The position numbers were made by a program, and so were the translations under genes. Positions 1 through 5,540 of a stretch of DNA of 6,007 nt are shown one piece after another; positions within the stretch are counted from its first letter, which is position 1, and each line of letters begins with the position of its first letter. Source of the DNA: Treponema sp. (GTDB lineage Bacteria > Spirochaetota > Spirochaetia > Treponematales > Breznakiellaceae); assembly GCA_031289935.1 (NCBI GenBank), contig JAITON010000034.1, positions 1-6,007 of the forward strand. The letters run 5' to 3'. Under the pieces are notes generated by a model that made no database searches, had not been told where the DNA came from, and saw only the letters and a list, made by a program, of their open reading frames with translations.

Positions 1-79
1 GGGGGGGCGCCGGGGCCCGGGGCGCGGGGCGCGCGCCGGGGGGCGCGCGGGCGCGCGCCCGCCCCCCCCCCCCCCCCCC
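1..79. repeat. G/C-only low-complexity tract ending in C18
   Basis: There is not a single A or T in these 79 bases. The left part is G-rich, the middle has alternating CG runs, and positions 62-79 are 18 consecutive C. Positions 41-49 and 52-60 form a perfect 9-bp inverted repeat with a 2-nt loop, so the strand can fold tightly. No reading frame or known element is recognisable. It could be a slippage-prone homopolymer locus, or a sequencing or assembly artefact at a contig edge; the sequence alone cannot decide. The composition is described with certainty, but its biological reality is uncertain. Confidence 0.6.
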
Positions 80-97
80 AAGCCTGCCGGATTGCGG

Positions 98-142
98 TCC
101 AGTTCGCGTGCAATCCTACCGGATTGCATTGCGCAAACTGGA
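98..142. other. Long imperfect hairpin in the region upstream of secA
   Basis: The 45 bases fold on themselves. An outer 7-bp stem (98-104 with 136-142), a C/A mismatch, a 3-bp stem (106-108 with 132-134), a 3-nt bulge and a perfect 8-bp inner stem TGCAATCC/GGATTGCA (109-116 with 121-128) close on the loop TACC (117-120). A further copy of GGATTGC lies just before it at 89-95. No T-tract follows, so it is not a classical intrinsic terminator on the + strand. It may be a dispersed palindromic repeat, a protein-binding dyad, or the end of an upstream transcript. The inner core recurs at 293-304. Confidence 0.55.
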
Positions 143-290
143 CTATAGTGGCCAGTGGCCGGGTTTACGCTGCTTTGTTCAAAACTTCGTGCCGTTAACA
201 TGGCGTCAGTGTATCCCTTCCTGATAATATTGTCAAGCGCTTTGCGGGAAAATTGTTGAAAAAACGTGAAAATCCCCTGGTCGAATAGTC

Positions 291-306
291 CTATCCTACC
301 GGATGG
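291..306. other. Short hairpin with TACC loop, 45 nt before secA
   Basis: CTATCC (291-296) pairs with GGATGG (301-306), including one T-G wobble, around the loop TACC (297-300). The 12-base core ATCCTACCGGAT is identical to the tip of the larger hairpin at 113-124. It lies just upstream of the candidate secA promoter, so if that promoter is real it would be a DNA-level site (operator or repeat) rather than part of the mRNA. If transcription starts further upstream it would be a leader hairpin. Confidence 0.4.
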
Positions 307-311
307 CGCAC

Positions 312-341
312 TTGCCAGCAGGGGTCCTTTCGCGGTAGTAT
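312..341 (+). promoter_or_regulatory. Candidate secA promoter (TTGCCA - 18 bp - TAGTAT)
   Basis: TTGCCA at 312-317 matches the -35 consensus at five of six positions, and TAGTAT at 336-341 matches the -10 consensus at four of six, with an 18-bp spacer. Transcription would start near 348, leaving a leader of only about 4 nt before the ATG at 352, which agrees with the absence of a Shine-Dalgarno sequence there. Another partial candidate is the extended -10-like TGATAATAT at 222-230, which lacks a good -35. Assignment is tentative. Confidence 0.35.
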
Positions 342-351
342 CAGCTTACTT

Positions 352-3168
352 ATGTTTGAAAAATTTGTAAAAGCCCTCTTCGGCTCCCAGCATGAGCGGG
401 ACCTCAAGGCCCTGCAGCCCATATTGCGTTCGGTGAACGGGAAAGCGGCCTGGGCGGCCTCCCTGTCTGCGGAAGAATTTCCCCTGGTAACGGCCCAATT
501 CAAGGAACGGCATGCCGGGGGGGAAAGCCTTGACGCCCTGCTCCCCGAAGCCTTTGCCCTGGCCCGGGAGGCGGCCAAGCGGAGCCTGGGGGAACGGCCT
601 TACGACGTGCAGGTCCTGGGTTCCATCGTGCTCCACCAGGGGAAGATCGCCGAGCTCAAGACCGGCGAGGGCAAGACCTTGATGGTGGTGGCTGCGGCCT
701 ACCTCAATGCCATCCCCGGCAAAGGGGTCCATGTGGTTACCGTGAACGATTACCTGGCCAGCCGGGATGCAGACTGGATGAGGCCCATCTATCAATACCT
801 GGGGCTTACGGTGGGGACCATCCTCTCGGATATGGACAACGACCGGCGGCGGCAGAACTATGGCTGCGACATCAGCTACGGCACCAACAACGAGTTCGGC
901 TTCGATTATTTGCGGGACAACATGCGCTGGGACCTTGAGGGCCGGGTCCAGAGGGGCCATCCCTTCTGCGTGGTGGACGAGATCGACTCCATCCTCATTG
1001 ACGAAGCCCGGACGCCCCTTATCATTTCCGGGGCTGCCGAGGACGATACCTTCAAGTTTGCCGAGGTGGATAAGCTCCTGGGCACCCTGGAGGAGGTAAA
1101 AAAGAAGGATGACGGCGAGTATCCCGACGAGACTCAGGGGGAGGAGGTTGCGGGGGACTATAAACTCAACGAAAAAAACAAAAACATCAGCTTTACCAAT
1201 GACGGTATGGCGAAACTTGAGGGGCTGCTCCAGAAGCGGGGCCTTATCAAGGGGGTTATTGAGGATTCGGAAAACTTCGAGTACCTCCACTACTTTACCC
1301 AGGCGCTCCGGGCCCACAGGCTGTTTCATATTGATGTGGATTATGTGGTCCAGGACGGCCAGGTGCAGATTGTGGACGAGTTCACGGGCCGCATCCTCTA
1401 CGGGCGGCGTTATTCCGACGGGCTCCACCAGGCTATCGAGGCCAAGGAGCGTATCAAGATCGCCCAGCGGAACCGGACTCTGGCGACTATTACCTTCCAG
1501 AACTACTTCCGGCTCTATGAGAAGCTGGCGGGTATGACCGGCACGGCGGATACCGAGGCGGTGGAGTTCGCCAAGATCTACAACCTGGATGTGGTGGTGA
1601 TCCCCACGAACGTGCTCGTGGCGCGGATCGACGAGGACGATGTGGTCTATCTCAACGAGGCGGACAAGTTCAACGCCCTCTGTACCGAAATCGCCGGGGC
1701 CTACCAGAAAGGCCAGCCGCTCCTGGTGGGTACCGTGTCCATCGAAAAGTCCGAGCAGATTTCCACCCTGCTGACCCGGCGGGGAGTACGCCACGAGGTG
1801 CTGAACGCCAAAAACCACGCACGGGAGGCGGCTATCATTGCCGAAGCCGGGGCCAAGGGTTCGGTGACCATCGCCACCAATATGGCCGGCCGGGGTACCG
1901 ACATCAAGCTGGGGGGCAGTCCGGAGCATCGCGCCCGGAAACGGGCCGGTACAGAGGCCGCGCCGGAACAGTACGCTGCGGCCTACCGGGAAGAGTACGA
2001 GAACTGGAAAAAAGACTATGAAGAGGTCAAGTCCCTGGGGGGCCTCTACGTTATCGGTACGGAGCGCCACGAAAGCCGCCGTATCGACAACCAGCTCCGG
2101 GGGCGCTCAGGCCGGCAGGGGGACCCGGGCCGCTCGAAGTTCTTCATCAGCATGGACGACGATCTGATGCGGCTTTTTGGGGGGGACAACATCAAGAACC
2201 TCATGTCCCGAATCGGCATGGAGCCGGGGGAGCCTATCTACCACCCCTGGCTCAACCGGAGCCTCGAAAAGGCCCAAACGCGGGTGGAAGAGCGGAATTT
2301 TGAGATCCGCAAGCACCTCCTGGAATATGATGATGTCTTAAACCAGCAGCGGAAGTTTATCTACGAGCAGCGGGACGCGATTCTCGCCGCCGCTGACCTC
2401 AAGACGAGGGTCAACGAGGCTACTGCGGACATGGTGGCTTCTGCCCTGGAAACCTACGCCGGGGCCCAGAAAAAGGACCAAACCGAGGCTTTGGCGGAAC
2501 TGGCGGCCTGGCTCAAGCAACGGTTCGGCTATATTCTGCCGGTTGAGGGGCAAGATAAAGCGGCCCTATCCACGGAGGCCTTGGAACAACGGCTCATCGG
2601 GGACCTGGAAAAGGATACGGCCAGTAAGGAGGCCCAGGTGGGGGCCCCCTACCTCAACAGTTTTATCAGGATGCAGTACCTCCAGTCCATTGACCACAAG
2701 TGGCTGGACCACCTGGAAAACATGGAGGGCCTTCGGGAGGCGGTGTACCTCCGGGGCTATGCCCAGCAGAACCCCCTCACCGAATACAAGAGAGAGGGGT
2801 TCCAGATTTTCGATACTATGATCGACACGATCCGCCAGGAGATTGCCTCACGGGTACATCTGGTGCGGATTCAGGCTGCGGGGGAGCAGACCGGGCCGAA
2901 GGTCCGGGGGAGCCCCGGGGCGGCCGTGTCGGCCAGTCACGGGTCCGTGGGAGCCTTTGCGGGCGGCAGTGCGGGCGGCAGCGCGGGGGCGGCCGGGGGC
3001 GCGCAGACCCGGGCCGGTTCAGGCGGCAAAGGCGGCGCCACCGGAAGGCCTTCGGCCCAGTCCCAGCCTCAGGGGGTCACGATAGTACGGTCCGTGCCCA
3101 AGGTGGGGCGCAACGACCCCTGCCCCTGCGGCTCAGGGAAGAAGTATAAGTTCTGTCATGGGAAATAA
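352..3168 (+). CDS. secA: Preprotein translocase ATPase SecA
   Basis: SecA is the motor that drives unfolded preproteins through the SecYEG channel by ATP hydrolysis at the inner face of the cytoplasmic membrane. The 938-residue product is slightly longer than E. coli SecA (901). Visible in order: Walker A with GEGKT at 105-109; VNDYLASRD at 131-139; YGTNNEFGFDYLRDN at 176-190; Walker B/DEAD-type VDEIDSILIDEARTPL at 208-223; the preprotein-binding domain (about 225-375) with a charged Lys/Asp/Glu-rich stretch near 247-277; FQNYFRLYEKLAGMTGTADTE at 382-402; IATNMAGRGTDI at 507-518; and the arginine-rich motif VI QLRGRSGRQGDPG at 581-593. The helical scaffold and two-helix finger occupy about 765-835. 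A Gly/Ala/Ser-rich linker (about 845-905) precedes the zinc tail, with C924, C926, C935 and H936. The ATG is the only usable start: the frame closes upstream at TAG 286-288 with no other start codon between. No Shine-Dalgarno sequence is evident. The gene stands alone on its strand. Confidence 0.98.
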   Translation: MFEKFVKALFGSQHERDLKALQPILRSVNGKAAWAASLSAEEFPLVTAQFKERHAGGESLDALLPEAFALAREAAKRSLGERPYDVQVLGSIVLHQGKIAELKTGEGKTLMVVAAAYLNAIPGKGVHVVTVNDYLASRDADWMRPIYQYLGLTVGTILSDMDNDRRRQNYGCDISYGTNNEFGFDYLRDNMRWDLEGRVQRGHPFCVVDEIDSILIDEARTPLIISGAAEDDTFKFAEVDKLLGTLEEVKKKDDGEYPDETQGEEVAGDYKLNEKNKNISFTNDGMAKLEGLLQKRGLIKGVIEDSENFEYLHYFTQALRAHRLFHIDVDYVVQDGQVQIVDEFTGRILYGRRYSDGLHQAIEAKERIKIAQRNRTLATITFQNYFRLYEKLAGMTGTADTEAVEFAKIYNLDVVVIPTNVLVARIDEDDVVYLNEADKFNALCTEIAGAYQKGQPLLVGTVSIEKSEQISTLLTRRGVRHEVLNAKNHAREAAIIAEAGAKGSVTIATNMAGRGTDIKLGGSPEHRARKRAGTEAAPEQYAAAYREEYENWKKDYEEVKSLGGLYVIGTERHESRRIDNQLRGRSGRQGDPGRSKFFISMDDDLMRLFGGDNIKNLMSRIGMEPGEPIYHPWLNRSLEKAQTRVEERNFEIRKHLLEYDDVLNQQRKFIYEQRDAILAAADLKTRVNEATADMVASALETYAGAQKKDQTEALAELAAWLKQRFGYILPVEGQDKAALSTEALEQRLIGDLEKDTASKEAQVGAPYLNSFIRMQYLQSIDHKWLDHLENMEGLREAVYLRGYAQQNPLTEYKREGFQIFDTMIDTIRQEIASRVHLVRIQAAGEQTGPKVRGSPGAAVSASHGSVGAFAGGSAGGSAGAAGGAQTRAGSGGKGGATGRPSAQSQPQGVTIVRSVPKVGRNDPCPCGSGKKYKFCHGK

Positions 3169-3201
3169 GCAGGTAAGCAGCCGAAGCGGATCCAACCCCC
3201 T

Positions 3202-3221
3202 ATCTATATAAATCTATATAA
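3202..3221. repeat. Perfect 10-bp tandem duplication ATCTATATAA x2
   Basis: ATCTATATAA occurs at 3202-3211 and again immediately at 3212-3221. It is an AT-rich island in GC-rich surroundings, in the 58-nt gap between the convergent ends of secA and the DUF1848 gene. No strong intrinsic terminator was found in this gap. The duplication may be a simple slippage product or contribute to transcription ending. Confidence 0.6.
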
Positions 3222-3225
3222 ACAC

Positions 3226-3243
3226 GTTAACGCCAGGCGTAAC
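3226..3243. other. Near-palindrome overlapping the stop codon of the DUF1848 gene
   Basis: GTTAACGCC (3226-3234) is complementary to GGCGTAAC (3236-3243) apart from one bulged A, around a single central base. It overlaps the minus-strand TAA stop at 3227-3229. Read on the minus strand it is followed by an A/T-rich stretch rather than a clean T-run, so it is at best a weak terminator; part of the symmetry may come from the coding sequence itself. Confidence 0.25.
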
Positions 3244-4108
3244 AGTAGACGCAGGCCGCCGGGCAGGGGCCGTAGCTGCCGATGTCCACGCTGGGGACGC
3301 AGCCGCAACGGGGCCGCTGGTACTGGTCCCTGCCCGGTAGATCAAGCCCCCAGAGCCGGTGGAGCAGTTCCCCGTCAATACAGGCCCCTGGTATGATACG
3401 CCCCGGCTCCGGCCCGTCCCCTGGCGGGGCCTCCGCGCAGGACCGGGTTTCCAGACCCGCTTCCCCGGCAATGTCCGCCAGGTCTTCCAGCAGGGTCCAT
3501 ACCTCCGGGAGCAGCCGCCCGCCGTCCTTTGCCGGCCCGGCCTCTTCCGGTTCATCCTCATAGTGGGCCAGCGCCCGGAAGCCCGTTCCGCTATGCGCTT
3601 CCAGGGCCTCCAGCCGCTTCTGGCTGCCCCGGTACTCGTCGTATACACTGATGATGACCCGCCTAACCGCCCCCTCCAGGGCCTCCGCAAGCTGCCGGAA
3701 GTTACGGCGGTGGAAATCAGGGCCCGTTACCGTGGTCAGGAGCACCGGGTCGTATCGCCAGATGAGCCGCTCCGGACCAATTTTGGCGGCAAGCTCCCCC
3801 ATGGCGCGGATCACGGCGCCGGCGCCGGGGCAGTTCGGCTCCAGGAGCGCCGGGTATCCCGTGAGGCTCACCATCAGGTAATAGCGGTAGCCCCTGGTCT
3901 CAAGCTCAGCAGCGTGGGCCAGGATGGGCCGGGGGTCCCGGGTCCAGAAGGCCAGGGCGTCCACATCACCAGGCTGGAGGGATACACGCCTAACCTGGGC
4001 GGTGTTATAGGGATTGGCCACCTCCACAAACCCCGCGTCCAGCCGCTCCAAAAACCAGTCGAAACGGAACCGGGGAATGTCGCAGCGCCGGGAAACACTG
4101 ATAACCAT
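3227..4108 (-). CDS. DUF1848 family protein with C-terminal cysteine cluster
   Basis: The 293-residue product has the hallmarks of DUF1848, a conserved bacterial family without an established activity. Near the N-terminus is ISVSRRCDIPRF (3-14), then NPYNTAQVRRVSLQPGDVDALAFWTRDP (32-59), IWRYDPV (116-122) and ISVYDEY (153-159). Further on is ACIDGELL (242-249), then a C-terminal block CGCVPSVDIGSYGPCPAACVYCYA (268-291). The last block contains C268 and C270 and then C282-x3-C286-x2-C289, the spacing used by radical SAM enzymes to hold a 4Fe-4S cluster, but here at the extreme C-terminus. An Fe-S cluster is therefore inferred, not shown. No signal peptide or membrane segment is seen, so the protein is probably cytosolic. 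The start lies 17 nt after the stop of the Nif3-like gene without a Shine-Dalgarno sequence, so it probably depends on the same transcript. Confidence 0.88.
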   Translation of the reverse strand: MVISVSRRCDIPRFRFDWFLERLDAGFVEVANPYNTAQVRRVSLQPGDVDALAFWTRDPRPILAHAAELETRGYRYYLMVSLTGYPALLEPNCPGAGAVIRAMGELAAKIGPERLIWRYDPVLLTTVTGPDFHRRNFRQLAEALEGAVRRVIISVYDEYRGSQKRLEALEAHSGTGFRALAHYEDEPEEAGPAKDGGRLLPEVWTLLEDLADIAGEAGLETRSCAEAPPGDGPEPGRIIPGACIDGELLHRLWGLDLPGRDQYQRPRCGCVPSVDIGSYGPCPAACVYCYAWR

Positions 4109-4125
4109 GGCGGGCCGCGTCCGGG

Positions 4126-4887
4126 CTAAAGTCCCGTGGGCAGGTCGATGAAGACCACGTCCAGGCCCAGTTCGGCGGCACAGCGTTCCATAACCCGGCG
4201 GACGCCCCAGACCTCGGTAGAGTGGTGGCCCCCGGCGATCATGTTGATCCCCGCCTCCATCACCTCGGCATACACGCTGTGGGACATCTCCCCGGTTACG
4301 TAGAGGTCGAGACCCTCCTCGATGGCCTCCCGGACCTCCCCGGCCGCGCCGCCGGAAACCACCGCGCAGGTCCGGCTTTCGGCCTTGCCAAAGGGATAGA
4401 CCCCCAGGGGCGGACGGCCCGCAAAACCGATGCGCGCCGCAGCCTGCTCCAGGGTTAGCGGCTCCCGGAGCCGGCCCTGGTAGCCGATCTTCCGCCCGTG
4501 GTAACGTCCGAAGGGCTCCGGCGCCTCAATACCCAACAAATCTGCCAGGCCCGCATTGTTGCCAAGCCCGGGATGCTGATCCAGGGGCAGGTGCACGCCG
4601 TAGAGGGCCAGGTTATGGTCCAGAAGATACTGGAGCCGCCGCCGATGGCTGCCGGCCACCCGCAGAGGCTTCCCCCAAAATAGCCCGTGGTGCACAAAGA
4701 GGAGCCCGGCCCCGGCGGCGGCGGCCTGCCGGAAGGTCTCCAGGTTAGCGTCCACCGCGAAGGCGAGCCTGGACAGGTCCGCGCCATCGTTATCCACCTG
4801 CAGGCCGTTTAGGGAATCGTCAATGCTGCCGAAGCCCTCAATATCGAGAAAGCTGCGGAAAAAAGCGTCTAATTGCCGGGTTGTCAT
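4126..4887 (-). CDS. Nif3/YbgI-family dinuclear metal-binding protein
   Basis: The 253-residue product has the length and motif order of the Nif3/YbgI family (annotated as GTP cyclohydrolase I type 2 homologues), toroidal hexamers whose subunits bind two metal ions; the physiological reaction is not settled. The metal-ligand motifs are all visible: FVHHGLFW with H66 and H67, YGVHLPLDQHPGLGNN (96-111) with H99 and D103, and AGGHHSTEVWG (218-228) with H221 or H222 and E225. The N-terminal DSLNGLQV (24-31) is also typical. No extra middle domain is present, so this is the short bacterial form. No export signal is seen, so it is probably cytosolic. The ATG at 4887 gives the expected N-terminus (L-D-x-F-F) and coincides with the predicted transcription start of the promoter at 4894-4922; the six bases before it, CTCCTC, are not a Shine-Dalgarno sequence. 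It is the first gene of a likely two-gene operon with the DUF1848 gene. Confidence 0.93.
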   Translation of the reverse strand: MTTRQLDAFFRSFLDIEGFGSIDDSLNGLQVDNDGADLSRLAFAVDANLETFRQAAAAGAGLLFVHHGLFWGKPLRVAGSHRRRLQYLLDHNLALYGVHLPLDQHPGLGNNAGLADLLGIEAPEPFGRYHGRKIGYQGRLREPLTLEQAAARIGFAGRPPLGVYPFGKAESRTCAVVSGGAAGEVREAIEEGLDLYVTGEMSHSVYAEVMEAGINMIAGGHHSTEVWGVRRVMERCAAELGLDVVFIDLPTGL

Positions 4888-4893
4888 GAGGAG

Positions 4894-4922
4894 AGTATAG
4901 CCTCGTTACCGGGGGATGTCCA
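4894..4922 (-). promoter_or_regulatory. Sigma-70-like promoter of the Nif3-like/DUF1848 operon
   Basis: Read on the minus strand, TGGACA (4922-4917) and TATACT (4899-4894) each match the -35 and -10 consensus at five of six positions and are separated by exactly 17 bp. The usual start point, seven bases beyond the -10 element, falls at 4887, the A of the predicted ATG. The transcript would be leaderless. The 24-bp repeat array begins about 40 bp upstream of the -35 element. Confidence 0.6.
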
Positions 4923-4962
4923 GGAAGCCGCCTAATCTGCGGCCCCTACCCCGTACCGGGGT

Positions 4963-5058
4963 CTATGCCGGGCCAGCATAGGGAGGCTATGCCGTACCAG
5001 CATAGGGAGGCTATGACGGGCCAGCATAGGGGGGCTATGACGGGCCAGCATAGGGTGT
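4963..5058. repeat. 24-bp tandem palindromic repeat, family A (4 units)
   Basis: Four units start at 4963, 4987, 5011 and 5035, exactly 24 bp apart. Each is a 19-bp imperfect palindrome of the form CTATGACGGGCCAGCATAG (position 6 is C in the first two units and A in the last two; unit 2 has CCGTACC in the core) followed by a 5-nt linker GGAGG, GGAGG, GGGGG or GGTGT. The arms CTATG/CATAG are unchanged in all four. The 24 bases just before (4939-4962) may be a decayed extra unit ending in TACCGGGGT, which looks like family B. In-frame TAG or TGA codons in the units argue against translation through them. Confidence 0.9.
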
Positions 5059-5367
5059 CGGTATCGGGACGCTACCGGGAGTCGGTATCGGGCCGCTACT
5101 AGGGGTCGGTATCGGGCCGTTACCGGAGGGCGGTATCGGGGCGCTACCGGGAGTCGGTATCGGACCGTTACCGGGGGTCTGTATCGGGACGCTACCAGGG
5201 GCGGTATCGCACCGTTACCGGGGGCGGTATCGGGCCGTTACCGGGAGTCGGTATCGGGCCGCTACCGGGGGTCGGTATCGGGCCGCTACCGGGTGTCGGT
5301 ATCGGGCCGCTACCAGGGGTCGGTATCGGGCCGTTACCGGAGGGCGGTATCGCACCGTTACCGGGAG
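5059..5367. repeat. 24-bp tandem palindromic repeat, family B (13 units)
   Basis: Thirteen units start at 5059, 5083, 5107, 5131, 5155, 5179, 5202, 5225, 5249, 5273, 5297, 5321 and 5345. All intervals are 24 bp except those beginning at 5179 and 5202, which are 23. The consensus is CGGTATCGGGCCGYTACCG, a 19-bp imperfect palindrome (arms CGGTA/TACCG, inner C/G pairs), followed by a G-rich linker such as GGAGT, GGGGT or GAGGG. The first unit follows the last family A unit in exact 24-bp phase. Units at 5202 and 5345 share the variant core CGCACCG; units at 5107 and 5321 are identical including the GAGGG linker, suggesting segmental duplication. A decayed dyad GTAT...ATAC at 5393-5410 may be a remnant. 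The array may serve as a protein-binding array, a structured transcript or an amplified dyad element; no function is known to me. Confidence 0.93.
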
Positions 5368-5496
5368 TGGTTCCTTGCTGGGTACGGGGAAGGTATGGGG
5401 GCGCCGATACTAGGCTTGTGGGGATGAAGTATTTCGTCTATACTGTAGATATGTGCAATTTTTCCCAATTTATTTTGAAAAATGTTTGGTTTTATA

Positions 5497-5523
5497 TGGA
5501 CAAATACCTAATTTTGGTATAGT
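5497..5523 (+). promoter_or_regulatory. Candidate extended -10 promoter for the nucleotidyltransferase gene
   Basis: TATAGT at 5518-5523 matches the -10 consensus at five of six positions and is preceded by TGG (5515-5517), the extended -10 signature. TGGACA at 5497-5502 is a possible -35 with a short 15-bp spacer. Transcription would start near 5530, only about 11 nt before the ATG at 5541. A second candidate further upstream is TTGTGG (5416-5421), 17 bp, TATACT (5439-5444), right at the composition boundary. AT-rich DNA yields such matches by chance, so confidence is limited. Confidence 0.4.
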
Positions 5524-5540
5524 CTAAAAATGGATAAAAT

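Noticed and set aside
98..142. Intrinsic terminator
   Set aside because: The stem is strong, but the bases after it (CTATAGTGG) are not a T-tract, and on the minus strand the exit side is also not T-rich.
346..2070. A 574-codon open frame on the minus strand opposite secA
   Set aside because: It is exactly antisense to a gene with unmistakable SecA motifs. In GC-rich genes the codon bias leaves the opposite strand free of stops; its translation shows no recognisable domain.
3169..3226. Intrinsic terminator for secA
   Set aside because: The gap has an AT-rich duplication but no GC-rich hairpin followed by a T-run in the plus direction.
3359..4129. A 256-codon open frame on the plus strand opposite the DUF1848 gene
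   Set aside because: It is a shadow of the GC-rich minus-strand gene, whose family motifs are clear; the plus-strand product resembles nothing I know.
4939..5367. CRISPR array
   Set aside because: The units are contiguous with linkers of about 5 nt and no unique spacers of typical size, and no cas gene is nearby.
4963..5367. Plasmid-type iteron origin
   Set aside because: The period of about 24 bp is not far from that of iterons, but there is no rep gene, DnaA box cluster or AT-rich unwinding element tied to it, and the nearest genes are chromosomal housekeeping types.
5054..5410. A 119-codon stop-free frame through family B encoding an octapeptide repeat (GIGPLPGV, then RYRAATGG after the 23-bp units)
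   Set aside because: It has no ATG, GTG or TTG near its beginning, the two 23-bp units switch the peptide repeat to a different one, and family A units upstream carry TAG in the same frame. Freedom from stops follows from the GC-rich repeat.
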